64,000 bases of DNA. It comes from Paenibacillus aquistagni (GTDB taxonomy: Bacteria; Bacillota; Bacilli; Paenibacillales; Paenibacillaceae). A model generated the notes under the pieces. That model did not search any database. It was not told where the DNA came from and was given only the letters and a program-made list of their open reading frames with translations. The number at the start of each line of letters is the position of its first letter. Position 1 is the stretch's first letter. Location: the NCBI RefSeq assembly GCF_900177815.1, contig NZ_FXAZ01000001.1:682001-746000 (forward strand), in the 5' to 3' direction. Positions 19,981 through 28,673 of this stretch are shown piece by piece. The position numbers and the translations under genes were made by a program.

Positions 19981-20928
19981 ATGCAGACGATACATTTGCT
20001 TCATTCGTTGGAAGATGCTACTTGGGAACAAAGCAAGATTCCACAAGCCATTATACTAGGCCATTTTGATGGGATTCATCAAGGCCACCAGCATGTGATT
20101 AAGCGCGCTGTCGCCCACGCGAAAGAGCAGGGCTTAATCGCAGGACTTATGACTTTTCATCCGCATCCAAAAGGGGTGTTCGGCAAGCCTGGCTATGATC
20201 GATACCTCACTCCGCTTGGAGAGAAAGAACGTCAGCTTGAAGCCCTTGGCGTTGATCGGCTCTATGTAGTCGAGTTCGACACCGTGTTTGCTCAAATCAC
20301 GCCTTCTGAATTTGTCCATGCGCTCTGCCGCCTTGATGCCAAGCATGTCGTTTGCGGATTTGATTATCGCTTTGGCCATCGTGGTGCAGGTACAGCGGAG
20401 ATGCTTCGGAAAGAAGGCAAAAATTGCTTTACCGTTGATATTGTCGAACCGATCGATCAAGATGGAACCAAGGTTAGCAGCACTCGGATTCGGGAGTGTT
20501 TAGATGAGGGCGACGTTACTCTTGCCAATGAGTTATTAGGCAGATCATATATGCTTCGCGGTGAAGTGGTGCATGGTGAGAAACGTGGGAGAGCAATTGG
20601 GTATCCTACTGCCAACGTGCAGCCGGAAGAGCCTTATTATATTCCAAAGCTTGGCGTTTATGCGGTGCGCGCGGAAGTGCGCGGAGAGACGTATGACAGC
20701 GTGCTGAGTGTTGGTTTAAAGCCGACCTTCCACAGCCATATTCCAGAACCTGTTGTCGAGGCTCACTTGTTTGATTTCCATGATGATATTTATGGGGAGA
20801 CGATGACGGTCTATCTGAAGAAGTTTATTCGCGGTGAGCAAAAGTTCAATTCTGTGCAGGAGCTCATTAATCAGATCCATCTGGATGCCGAGCAGGCCAA
20901 GGTCTACTTGCGAACCTTGTCCAAATAA
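19981..20928 (+). CDS. ribF: Bifunctional riboflavin kinase / FAD synthetase
   Basis: Phosphorylates riboflavin to FMN and adenylylates FMN to FAD. The 315-residue protein has an N-terminal nucleotidyltransferase domain with the HxGH-type motif in GHFDGIHQGHQ (the first His replaces the more usual Asn in GNFDG) and SSTRIRE. A C-terminal flavokinase domain begins near RSYMLRGEVVHGEKRGRAIG and has GYPTANVQP. The truB-ribF-rpsO-pnp order is conserved in Firmicutes. Confidence 0.95.
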   Translation: MQTIHLLHSLEDATWEQSKIPQAIILGHFDGIHQGHQHVIKRAVAHAKEQGLIAGLMTFHPHPKGVFGKPGYDRYLTPLGEKERQLEALGVDRLYVVEFDTVFAQITPSEFVHALCRLDAKHVVCGFDYRFGHRGAGTAEMLRKEGKNCFTVDIVEPIDQDGTKVSSTRIRECLDEGDVTLANELLGRSYMLRGEVVHGEKRGRAIGYPTANVQPEEPYYIPKLGVYAVRAEVRGETYDSVLSVGLKPTFHSHIPEPVVEAHLFDFHDDIYGETMTVYLKKFIRGEQKFNSVQELINQIHLDAEQAKVYLRTLSK

Positions 20929-20931
20929 TAT

Positions 20932-20960
20932 TTTACTTTCCGCTTTATTAGTGATATACT
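20932..20960 (+). promoter_or_regulatory. Promoter for rpsO
   Basis: TTTACT (20932-20937) and TATACT (20955-20960) are 17 bases apart, with an extended -10 TGA just before the hexamer. It lies directly after ribF and about 115 bases before rpsO. Confidence 0.65.
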
Positions 20961-20963
20961 AGT

Positions 20964-21064
20964 GCCGTTGTCGTGTTTGTAGCACGGCATTTGCCTGAGC
21001 TTGGTTATTCGATCTCACCGACGGTGACGAGGCTTATGGACATTCATAGATGAATATATTAGGA
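20964..21064 (+). ncRNA. Structured rpsO leader, probable S15 autoregulatory region
   Basis: The leader can form a hairpin (TGTCGTG 20969-20975 with CACGGCA 20983-20989) and a second one (TCACC 21015-21019 with GGTGA 21023-21027), ahead of the AGGAGGTGAA binding site. S15 is known to repress its own translation through leader structures in several bacteria. That this leader does so is inference. Confidence 0.4.
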
Positions 21065-21074
21065 GGTGAATAGG

Positions 21075-21344
21075 ATGGCATTGACTCAAGAGCGTAAACA
21101 ACAGCTTATCGAGGAACACAAGACTCACGCTTCCGACACGGGTTCTCCGGAAGTGCAAATCGCTATCCTTACTGAAAACATCACGAATTTGACGGAGCAT
21201 TTGCGTACTCACAAGAAAGACCACCATTCCCGTCGCGGATTATTGAAAATGGTTGGTCAACGCCGTAAGTTGTTGGCTTACTTGAAGAACAAAGATGTTA
21301 AACGTTATAGCGCATTGATCGCTAAGCTCGGTCTGCGTCGTTAA
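21075..21344 (+). CDS. rpsO: 30S ribosomal protein S15
   Basis: Primary 16S rRNA-binding protein of the 30S platform that also forms an intersubunit bridge. The 89-residue length is standard, with [19 protein letters not shown] and [20 protein letters not shown]. It starts at ATG 21075, four bases after the strong AGGAGGTGAATAGG region. It has its own promoter and is closed by a strong terminator before pnp. Confidence 0.98.
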   Translation: MALTQERKQQLIEEHKTHASDTGSPEVQIAILTENITNLTEHLRTHKKDHHSRRGLLKMVGQRRKLLAYLKNKDVKRYSALIAKLGLRR

Positions 21345-21351
21345 TAGCTCG

Positions 21352-21411
21352 AACCCAGGCAACCTGGTTGTGCACCGCTTGCGATGCGGTCTGCGACTGG
21401 GTTGCTTTTTA
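21352..21411 (+). terminator. Rho-independent terminator after rpsO
   Basis: AACCCAG (21352-21358) pairs with CTGGGTT (21397-21403), the intervening sequence can form inner stems (ACCGC with GCGGT), and a T-run follows at 21406-21411. Confidence 0.8.
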
Positions 21412-21583
21412 TACATCTGGCTGTTGATTTTCTCCTCATGATTACATAATTGGTACGGTTGGAACTGCTCAAATGCTGCCATTTGCTTAAAGTTGTGCAA
21501 AAGGATGGTTTTAACCAAGTATTGAAGGAAATAATGGGGTTAGAAGAGAATAAAAGTAGCATCAATATAAGGAGGGATTCCCC

Positions 21584-23803
21584 ATGCATCGCATCGAGAT
21601 GGATCTAGGCGGAAGACCGCTCTCGCTTGAATTTGGCCGCTTGGCAAAGCAGGCGAATGCTGCGGTAACGGTTCGCTATGGTGATACGGTCGTACTGTGT
21701 ACGGTGACGGCATCAAAGGAACCTAAAGACCTAGACTTTTTCCCGTTGACTGTCAACTATGAAGAACGTCTTTACTCTGTAGGTAAGATTCCAGGTGGAT
21801 TTATTAAACGTGAGGGTAGACCGAGCGAAAAAGCTATTTTGGCTAGCCGCTTGATTGACCGTCCAATTCGTCCACTATTCCCAGACGGCTTCCGCAATGA
21901 TGTACAAGTTCTTGACCTTGTCATGAGTGTGGATCAGGATTGTCCTCCTGAGATTGCAGCAATGATCGGTACATCTGCTGCATTGTCTGTATCTGACGTG
22001 CCATTCAATGGTCCAATCGGTGGCGTTATTGTTGGTCGTGTGGATGGTCAATTTATTATTAACCCAACGGTACAGCAAGAAGAAATCAGTGATATGCATG
22101 TGGTCGTAGCTGGAACAAAGGATGCGATCATGATGGTTGAAGCTGAGGCTAATGAAGTGCCTGAGGAGACCATGCTTGAAGCGATCATGTATGGTCATGA
22201 AGTGATCAAGACGATTGTTGCGACAATCGAGAAGTTTGTAGAAGAAGTTGGCAAGGAGAAGATGGATGTTACGCTCCATGCTGTAGATACGGAAGTAAAT
22301 GCTGCAGTAAGAAGCTTTGCAGGAGAGCGCTTGATGGAAGCAGTGCGCATCGCCGAGAAGCATGCGCGTCAAGATGCGATTGATGCAATCAACGCGGAGA
22401 CGGTTGAGCACTTTACAGCCGTCTATGCAGATGATGAAGATAAGATTGACGATGTGAAAGAGACGCTCTATGATATCGTGAAAGAAGAAGTTCGTCGTCT
22501 CATTACACATGACAAGCTTCGTCCGGATGGCCGTCAGCTTGGCGAGATTCGTCCAATCGAATGCGATGTTAAATTGCTGCCTCGTACACATGGATCTGGT
22601 CTATTCACTCGCGGACAAACACAGGCGCTAAGCATCTGTACACTTGGTGCACTGGGTGACGTTCAGATTCTAGATGGCTTGGATCTCGAAGAGTCGAAGC
22701 GCTTCATGCATCATTACAACTTCCCTCCATTCTCCGTAGGGGAAGCTCGTCCGCTGCGTGCTCCTGGACGTCGTGAGATTGGACATGGTGCCCTTGGCGA
22801 ACGTGCATTGTCAAAAGTAATTCCTACAGAAGAGGAATTCCCATATACCATTCGCTTGGTGTCCGAGGTGCTTGAATCCAATGGTTCGACATCTCAAGCA
22901 AGTATTTGCGCAAGCACGCTTGCAATGATGGACGCAGGTGTTCCAATCAAAGCACCTGTTGCAGGGATTGCAATGGGCTTGATCAAGGATGGCGAACACT
23001 TCTCCATTCTGTCTGACATTCAAGGGATGGAAGATCATCTTGGAGACATGGACTTCAAAGTTGCGGGTACAGCAGCTGGTGTCACAGCTATCCAAATGGA
23101 TATCAAGATTAACGGTATCAGCCGTGATATCTTGACCCAAGCGCTCGCACAGGCACATGAAGGACGGATGCATATCCTTGGCAAGATGATGGAGATTATC
23201 CAAACGCCAAGAGAGACTTTGTCTCCATATGCGCCTAAGATCTTGACCATGAACATCAACCCTGATAAGATTCGCGACGTTATTGGAGCAGGCGGTAAAG
23301 TCGTGAACAAGATCATTGAAGAAACAGGTGTAAAGATCGACATCGAGCAGGATGGTCGAATCTTTATTGCTTCGCCAAGCCAAGAAGGCAACGAGCGTGC
23401 TCGTGAAATTATCGAAGGCATCGTAAGAGAAATTACGGTAGGCGAAGTGTTCAATGGTACAGTCAAACGCATTGAGAAATTCGGTGCATTCGTCGAGCTG
23501 CTTCCAAACAAAGAAGGGCTGGTTCACATTTCTCAATTGTCTACAGAACGTGTAGAGAAGGTTGAAGATGTGGTTCAAATCGGGGACAAGCTTGAAGTGA
23601 AGGTTGTAGAGATCGATCAGCAAGGTCGAATCAACCTGTCTCACAAAGTCATTCTAGATCCATCAAGCGAAGGCACTCAGCCAGCAGTTCCACGCAAGCC
23701 GCGTCCAGATCGTGATCGTGGCCGTGAGCGCAATGGAGATCGCGGAGATCGCCGTTCCCACAACAATAATGGTCCTAGACCACAACGCACAACACAATCA
23801 TAA
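21584..23803 (+). CDS. pnp: Polynucleotide phosphorylase
   Basis: Phosphorolytic 3'-5' exoribonuclease of the RNA degradosome. The 739-residue protein has two RNase PH-like domains separated by a helical domain, then a KH domain ([21 protein letters not shown]) and an S1 domain ([21 protein letters not shown]). It is about 35 residues longer than B. subtilis PnpA because of a C-terminal tail very rich in Arg, Asp, Gly and Asn (about 700-739). It starts at ATG 21584 behind AAGGAGGGA. RNase J and RNase Y, its usual partners, are also encoded in this window. Confidence 0.97.
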   Translation: MHRIEMDLGGRPLSLEFGRLAKQANAAVTVRYGDTVVLCTVTASKEPKDLDFFPLTVNYEERLYSVGKIPGGFIKREGRPSEKAILASRLIDRPIRPLFPDGFRNDVQVLDLVMSVDQDCPPEIAAMIGTSAALSVSDVPFNGPIGGVIVGRVDGQFIINPTVQQEEISDMHVVVAGTKDAIMMVEAEANEVPEETMLEAIMYGHEVIKTIVATIEKFVEEVGKEKMDVTLHAVDTEVNAAVRSFAGERLMEAVRIAEKHARQDAIDAINAETVEHFTAVYADDEDKIDDVKETLYDIVKEEVRRLITHDKLRPDGRQLGEIRPIECDVKLLPRTHGSGLFTRGQTQALSICTLGALGDVQILDGLDLEESKRFMHHYNFPPFSVGEARPLRAPGRREIGHGALGERALSKVIPTEEEFPYTIRLVSEVLESNGSTSQASICASTLAMMDAGVPIKAPVAGIAMGLIKDGEHFSILSDIQGMEDHLGDMDFKVAGTAAGVTAIQMDIKINGISRDILTQALAQAHEGRMHILGKMMEIIQTPRETLSPYAPKILTMNINPDKIRDVIGAGGKVVNKIIEETGVKIDIEQDGRIFIASPSQEGNERAREIIEGIVREITVGEVFNGTVKRIEKFGAFVELLPNKEGLVHISQLSTERVEKVEDVVQIGDKLEVKVVEIDQQGRINLSHKVILDPSSEGTQPAVPRKPRPDRDRGRERNGDRGDRRSHNNNGPRPQRTTQS

Positions 23804-23815
23804 TAAAACGGGATA

Positions 23816-23860
23816 CAACCTCTTACTACAATTGTAATAGGAGGTTGGTACTTGTTTTAT
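23816..23860 (+). terminator. First terminator after pnp
   Basis: CAACCTC (23816-23822) pairs with GAGGTTG (23841-23847), with an inner TTAC/GTAA stem, followed by a broken T-rich stretch. Confidence 0.6.
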
Positions 23861-23925
23861 CTACAATATCAATCTGGGCATGCGGCGAAGAGCTTTAGCT
23901 CGCTTCATCACAGATGAACCTTGAA

Positions 23926-23954
23926 AGAGACAGAAGTGAATTCTGGCTCTTTTT
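23926..23954 (+). terminator. Second terminator after pnp
   Basis: AGAGACAGAA (23926-23935) pairs with TTCTGGCTCT (23941-23950) with one mismatch around a GTGAA loop, followed by TTTTT. The remaining bases of the pnp-ylxY gap (23955-24149) hold no gene that I can recognise. Confidence 0.7.
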
Positions 23955-24149
23955 GCATATTTACGATCTTATCGCATGGTGTGTCCTACGTGGGTTATTC
24001 AGGTTCCCGAATAGAGCAAGCCAGAGCTGTAACAAGCCATCCTTGTGCTCGTCCGAATAACGTTGTCCGATTCCGCATAGAATGAAAGAAGCCTATCTAT
24101 GTACAGGCAGGCACATGCTGGGATATGGACAAGGAAAGGATGAAGAACA

Positions 24150-25160
24150 ATGAATCGATGGAACCAAGCGACGAAGCTTAAATGGATAACGGTGCTGTTG
24201 TCGGCAGCGTTGATTGTCATAATCGCTCGGATGACCGCGATAGGTTCATATATTGAAGACACCAAAGCCGCTGCGGTTTGGAGCAACGCTTTTTTGCAGG
24301 AAGATCGCACGGTTATGACGGAGACAGAGCTGATGCAGCGCATTGAGGAAGCTGCAGCAGCTAAGCGAGTTGCTCCGATTGATGCAAGAATTGATCGCGT
24401 GTGGAAAGCGATCCCTGGCTACAATGGGCTTGAAGTGGATATCGAGCATACGCTAAAGCAAAATGAATCCAAGCGCGTGGATCAACAGATTGCGTATGTG
24501 ATGAAGGAAGTAAAGCCGCGTGTTACGCTGGATCAGCTTCCGCCTGCGGAGATCTATCGGGGCAATGAACAAAAGCCGGCTGTGGGGCTGATGGTCAATG
24601 TCGCATGGGGCAATGAGTTTGTACGTCCGATGCTGGATACTCTCAAACAAGAGGGGGTTAAGGCAACTTTCTTTTTTGACGGCTCCTGGGTTAAAAAGAA
24701 TCCTGAGCTTGCAAAAGAGATTGCAGCTGAAGGCCATGAGATCGGCAACCATGCCTATTCGCATCCTAACATGAACGAATTAAGCGAAGGCCGGCAATAC
24801 CAGGAAATAGAGAAGACGAAAAAGATCATAAAAGAGACCATAGGCGAGCACAGCCAGTGGTTCGCGCCGCCATCAGGTGCCTTCAATTCATTAACGGTAA
24901 AGACAGCCAATCAGCTTGGTCTAAAGACTGTATTATGGACGGTAGACACCATTGATTGGAAAAAGCCGAGTCCTGGAACTGTGGTGAGCCGTGTTCGCAA
25001 CAAGGTAGGTGCAGGCAGCTTGATACTCATGCATCCAACGGCATCTTCAAGTGCCGCGCTGTCCGATATGATCGGTGTTATTCGACAAAAAGAATTGGTT
25101 CCTGGCACGGTGAGTGAAGCACTGTCTGAGGATCGGTTAAAAAGGTCTAAAGTTGAGTGA
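24150..25160 (+). CDS. ylxY: YlxY-type polysaccharide deacetylase-like protein, active site altered
   Basis: NodB-homology protein of 336 residues with a single N-terminal membrane anchor (about 12-28), so the domain faces the cell wall. The second motif HEIGNHAYSHPNM keeps the metal-binding His-x3-His pattern, and the later FAPPSGAFN and LILMHPT motifs are present. The first motif, normally TFDDG with the catalytic Asp, reads MVNVAWGNE. The same change is, as I recall, seen in B. subtilis YlxY, so it is a family trait rather than decay. Deacetylase activity is therefore doubtful. Its position after pnp and before the M16 peptidase is conserved. Confidence 0.85.
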   Translation: MNRWNQATKLKWITVLLSAALIVIIARMTAIGSYIEDTKAAAVWSNAFLQEDRTVMTETELMQRIEEAAAAKRVAPIDARIDRVWKAIPGYNGLEVDIEHTLKQNESKRVDQQIAYVMKEVKPRVTLDQLPPAEIYRGNEQKPAVGLMVNVAWGNEFVRPMLDTLKQEGVKATFFFDGSWVKKNPELAKEIAAEGHEIGNHAYSHPNMNELSEGRQYQEIEKTKKIIKETIGEHSQWFAPPSGAFNSLTVKTANQLGLKTVLWTVDTIDWKKPSPGTVVSRVRNKVGAGSLILMHPTASSSAALSDMIGVIRQKELVPGTVSEALSEDRLKRSKVE

Positions 25161-25227
25161 TCCTCATTTTTTTGGTAGGATAAGAGGTGCAATTTATTGC
25201 ATCGATCATAATTGAGGAGGACCACGA

Positions 25228-26490
25228 TTGGAGAAGCTTCAGTTACGTAATGGTCTGAGAGTTGTCTTGGAGAAGATTCCTACTTGCCGGTCGGTGTCCT
25301 TTGGGATATGGGTAAAGACAGGCTCTCGATTCGAGAACGAGACGAGCAACGGCGTCTCGCATTTTATTGAGCATATGCTGTTTAAAGGAACGGAACGCTA
25401 CGATGCCAAAGCAATCGCTGAAGCCTTTGATGCGATTGGCGGCAATGTTAATGCATTCACTTCCAAGGAATATACGTGCTATTTTGCTAAGGTTCTGGAT
25501 GAGCATCTGCCGATCGCGGTAGATGTACTGTCTGATATGTTTTTCAACTCTAAGCTTGATGATGGGGAGCTGGCGAAGGAGAAGAATGTCATCTTGGAGG
25601 AGATCTCCATGTATGAGGATACGCCGGATGACACGGTTCATGACTTGGTCACGCAAGCAGCATACGGTTCGCATCCGCTTGCTTACCCGATTCTAGGCAC
25701 GGAAGACACGCTTGAGCCAATGACCGCAGGTGACCTTCGACAGTATATGAAGGATCACTACACCATCTCCAACACAGTTGTTGCCGTAGCAGGCAACTTT
25801 GATGATTCTATTGTCGAACTGCTGGAGAAGCATTTTGGATCTTTTCAAAATGATCATGTCGAGCATCAAGCTGAAGTTCCGCAATTCCACAGCGAGGTAT
25901 TGTATCAGGAGAAGCAAACCGAGCAGAATCATATCTGCCTGAGTCTGCCTGGGTGCTCCATGTCAGATCCTCATCTTTATGCGATGGTGATCTTAAACAA
26001 TGTCATCGGCGGTGGAATGAGCTCTAGACTGTTCCAAGAGATTCGAGAGAAGCGGGGCTTAGCATATTCCGTGTATTCCTATCACTCTTCTGCTGCAGAC
26101 AGCGGCTTGTTTACGGTATACATCGGAACAGCGCCTAAGCAGACCAAGGAAGTGCTCGATCTCACGATGGAAGTGCTGCTTGATATTGCACGCAACGGCA
26201 TTACAGAAGACGAATTGATGAAGGGCAAGGAGCAGCTAAAAGGAAGTTTGATCTTAAGTCTTGAGAGCACAAGCTCCCGCATGACTCGGCTAGGGAAGAA
26301 TGAACTAATGCTCGGCCGTCATTATACATTAGATGAGATGATTGAACGAATTGAAGCTGTGAAGATGGATGATGTGAACAATATGATCGATCGCATGGTT
26401 GCCGAGCCACTTGCTGTTGCGATGGTAGGCGTGAATGCAGAAGCAATCAAGAATTTCAGGAGGGACTATCTTGTTACAAACCGAGTTTGA
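25228..26490 (+). CDS. mlpA: M16 family zinc peptidase (YmxG/MlpA)
   Basis: Processing-peptidase-like metalloprotease of 420 residues. It contains the inverted zinc motif HFIEH (45-49) with the downstream Glu in EEISMYEDTPDD, and the C-terminal half includes RLFQEIREKRGLAYSVYSY, which is typical of family members. It starts at TTG 25228, seven bases after GAGGAGG (25214-25220). No signal peptide is visible, so it is probably cytoplasmic. B. subtilis MlpA has been linked to regulation of extracellular protease production. The next gene, dut, starts inside its last codons. Confidence 0.92.
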   Translation: MEKLQLRNGLRVVLEKIPTCRSVSFGIWVKTGSRFENETSNGVSHFIEHMLFKGTERYDAKAIAEAFDAIGGNVNAFTSKEYTCYFAKVLDEHLPIAVDVLSDMFFNSKLDDGELAKEKNVILEEISMYEDTPDDTVHDLVTQAAYGSHPLAYPILGTEDTLEPMTAGDLRQYMKDHYTISNTVVAVAGNFDDSIVELLEKHFGSFQNDHVEHQAEVPQFHSEVLYQEKQTEQNHICLSLPGCSMSDPHLYAMVILNNVIGGGMSSRLFQEIREKRGLAYSVYSYHSSAADSGLFTVYIGTAPKQTKEVLDLTMEVLLDIARNGITEDELMKGKEQLKGSLILSLESTSSRMTRLGKNELMLGRHYTLDEMIERIEAVKMDDVNNMIDRMVAEPLAVAMVGVNAEAIKNFRRDYLVTNRV

Positions 26491-26929
26491 AGTACAAATA
26501 AAACGACTACCGGGTAATGAGGATATTCATATCCCGGCTAAAATGTCCGATCTTGCCGCTGGCTTCGATCTGTATGCGGCAGTAGATGAGCCGTTAACTC
26601 TAGGTCCAGGCCAACGAGTATTAGTGCCAACCGGCTTTGCTATGGCACTGCCTCCGCAGCTAGAAGCGCAAGTTCGACCGCGCAGCGGACTTGCTTATAA
26701 GCATGGATTGACCTGCTTGAATTCTCCAGGCACGATTGATGCCGATTATCGTGGAGAGGTGAAGGTCCTGCTGATCAATCACGGCAATCACGGCTTCACG
26801 ATCGAGCGCAATGAGCGGATCGCGCAGATGGTCATTCAGTATGTGCCTGAGGTGAAGCTTGTGGAAGTTGACGAGTTGTCCGATACGGAGCGTGGCGAGG
26901 GCGGCTTTGGACACACAGGCACGAAGTAA
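26471..26929 (+). CDS. dut: dUTP diphosphatase, trimeric type
   Basis: Hydrolyses dUTP to dUMP, keeping uracil out of DNA and supplying thymidylate synthesis. From TTG 26471, which follows CAGGAGGGA (26457-26465), the protein has 152 residues. All five trimeric dUTPase motifs are present: AAGFDLYA, PRSGLAYK, GTIDADYRGEV, ERIAQMVI and the C-terminal ERGEGGFGHTGTK. It overlaps the M16 gene by 20 bases. B. subtilis does not have dut here; it has the small gene ymxH at this place. Confidence 0.94.
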   Translation: MLQTEFEVQIKRLPGNEDIHIPAKMSDLAAGFDLYAAVDEPLTLGPGQRVLVPTGFAMALPPQLEAQVRPRSGLAYKHGLTCLNSPGTIDADYRGEVKVLLINHGNHGFTIERNERIAQMVIQYVPEVKLVEVDELSDTERGEGGFGHTGTK

Positions 26930-26961
26930 TTTTCCATATATTATCTGATGCTTAACAAATG

Positions 26962-26989
26962 GCAGTCTCCGGATGGAGGCTGCTTTTTT
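26962..26989 (+). terminator. Rho-independent terminator after dut
   Basis: GCAGTCTCC (26962-26970) pairs with GGAGGCTGC (26975-26983), with one G-U pair, a GGAT loop and TTTTTT at 26984-26989. Confidence 0.9.
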
Positions 26990-27027
26990 ATGTTATCGGG
27001 AACTAAAATGTCCAGCGGCTGTGTCTG

Positions 27028-27055
27028 CACCCTTTCTAGGCTCACGCATAAGATG
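27028..27055 (+). promoter_or_regulatory. Candidate sigma-K promoter for dpaAB
   Basis: CACC (27028-27031) and CATAAGATG (27047-27055) are 15 bases apart. The mother-cell sigma-K consensus is about AC at -35 and CATAnnnTA at -10, so one position differs. The dpa (spoVF) operon of B. subtilis is known to be sigma-K dependent, which supports the call. Confidence 0.55.
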
Positions 27056-27104
27056 TTCTATATGTCAGATTTAGATGTGTTCTGGAGAGGAGTGAGAAGC
27101 ACGA

Positions 27105-27998
27105 ATGTTGACTGGAGTTCACGTCGTATTTCTGGGCGGAGATGCAAGGCACCTGGAGGTCATTCAGAAGTTAACGGAGCTAGATGCCAGTGTCACGATC
27201 ATTGGATTCGACCAGTTGTCAAATCCGTACCATGGTGTGCAGCGGCAGTCTCTGTCACAGGAGCTTCTTCGTCATGCTGACGCATTGGTGCTGCCTGCCG
27301 TTGGCACAGATGATGATGGAAAGGTGCATGCTATCTTCACGTCAGAAGAATTGGTCCTTACCGAGGAGCATATCGCCTCGCTTCCATCTCATGCGATTGT
27401 GTTTACGGGAATGGCGAAGCCTTACTTAAGCACGCTATGTGATAAGCATAAGCTTAGATTGATTGAATTGTTCGAGCGAGATGATGTGGCCATCTATAAT
27501 TCCATACCAACAGCAGAAGGCGCCATTATGATGGCGATTCAACATACAGACATTACGCTTCATGGCTCGGAAACCATGGTGCTTGGTATGGGAAGAACAG
27601 GCTTCACCTTGGCTAGGACGCTGCTTGGATTAGGTGCTAATGTACGGGTAGGCGTGCGAAGAGATGAGCATTTTGCGCGTGCAACCGAGATGGGATTTCA
27701 GCCTTTTTACCTAAGCGAGCTGACTAAACGCGTGACAAATATCGACTTGCTTTTTAATACGATACCGACTATGATAGTCACAGCGCAGGTCATAGCACAA
27801 ATGCCCAACCGTGCGGTTCTTATCGACCTAGCCTCGAAGCCTGGCGGCATTGATTTTCGATTTGCAGAGAAGCGAGGCGTTAAAGCCATGCTTGCACCGG
27901 GGCTTCCAGGCATCGTAGCACCGAAATCCGCCGGCCGCATTCTTGCCCATAGCATTAGTCAGCTGTTATTAGAGCAAATGCGAACATCGGGGGAATGA
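27105..27998 (+). CDS. dpaA: Dipicolinate synthase subunit A
   Basis: With DpaB it converts the lysine-pathway intermediate made by DapA into dipicolinic acid, which is pumped into the forespore and gives heat resistance. The 297-residue protein has an N-terminal domain starting MLTGVHVVFLGGDARHLEVI and a Rossmann NAD(P)-binding domain with GMGRTGFTLARTLLGLGA. It ends in the mother-cell biosynthetic pair with dpaB three bases away. It starts at ATG 27105 with a weak GGAGAGGAGTGAG binding region upstream. Confidence 0.94.
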   Translation: MLTGVHVVFLGGDARHLEVIQKLTELDASVTIIGFDQLSNPYHGVQRQSLSQELLRHADALVLPAVGTDDDGKVHAIFTSEELVLTEEHIASLPSHAIVFTGMAKPYLSTLCDKHKLRLIELFERDDVAIYNSIPTAEGAIMMAIQHTDITLHGSETMVLGMGRTGFTLARTLLGLGANVRVGVRRDEHFARATEMGFQPFYLSELTKRVTNIDLLFNTIPTMIVTAQVIAQMPNRAVLIDLASKPGGIDFRFAEKRGVKAMLAPGLPGIVAPKSAGRILAHSISQLLLEQMRTSGE

Positions 27999-28001
27999 AG
28001 G

Positions 28002-28598
28002 ATGGACTATAAGGGGATTACAGTGGGCTTTGCGCTGACAGGATCGCATTGCACCTTTGATGAGGTGATGCCTCAGATTCAGCGATTTGTTGACCTTGGG
28101 GCAAAAGTGATTCCGATTGTTTCGAATACGATTATGACGACTGACACCAGATTTGGAACTTCTTTGCATTGGCAAAAGCAGTTGAAAGATATTACAGGGA
28201 ATGATATGATTTCTACGATTGTAGATGCCGAGCCGCTCGGCCCATCCAAACTGCTTGATGTGATGGTCATCGCGCCTTGCACCGGCAATACCACGAGCAG
28301 ACTGGCGAATGCCATCACTGACAGTCCAGTGCTGATGGCTGCGAAGGCACAGATGCGCAATCTGCGCCCCTTAGTGCTCGCCATCTCAACGAATGACGGC
28401 CTCGGACTCAATGCTGCGAATATTGCGAAGCTGCTTGTCACAAAGAATATTTACTTTGTTCCGTATGGGCAAGACAATCCAACACAGAAGCCCAATTCAT
28501 TAGTTGCGAGAATGGATTTGATTCCTGAAGCGTGTAAGTCGGCATTAGAAGGCAAGCAATTGCAGCCGCTTATTATTGAACGCTTTCAGTATAAATGA
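28002..28598 (+). CDS. dpaB: Dipicolinate synthase subunit B, flavoprotein-like
   Basis: Partner of DpaA in dipicolinate formation. The 198-residue protein belongs to the flavoprotein/HFCD fold and shows GFALTGSHCTFDEV at the N-terminus, then DVMVIAPCTGNTTSRLANAITDSP (here in parts: APCTGNTTSRLA) and FVPYGQDNP. It starts at ATG 28002, three bases after the dpaA stop, so the two are coupled. A strong hairpin follows at 28609-28637 before asd. Confidence 0.94.
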   Translation: MDYKGITVGFALTGSHCTFDEVMPQIQRFVDLGAKVIPIVSNTIMTTDTRFGTSLHWQKQLKDITGNDMISTIVDAEPLGPSKLLDVMVIAPCTGNTTSRLANAITDSPVLMAAKAQMRNLRPLVLAISTNDGLGLNAANIAKLLVTKNIYFVPYGQDNPTQKPNSLVARMDLIPEACKSALEGKQLQPLIIERFQYK

Positions 28599-28608
28599 TC
28601 AAGACTGG

Positions 28609-28639
28609 AGAGCGTGATCGAGATTCTATCACGCTCTTT
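28609..28639 (+). terminator. Hairpin between dpaB and asd, probable partial terminator
   Basis: AGAGCGTGAT (28609-28618) pairs perfectly with ATCACGCTCT (28628-28637) around a nine-base loop, but only three T bases follow. It may partly separate sporulation-specific dpaAB transcription from the vegetative asd-dapG-dapA genes. Confidence 0.65.
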
Positions 28640-28673
28640 ACGTACACATAGTCGTAAAGGGGAGAAGAGACAC

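Noticed and set aside
22811-23644. 277-codon minus-strand frame opposite pnp
   Set aside because: Antisense shadow of pnp with an implausible Cys/His-rich composition and no start signals.
26948-27280. 110-codon frame between dut and dpaA
   Set aside because: It begins inside the dut terminator hairpin and runs out of frame over the start of dpaA.
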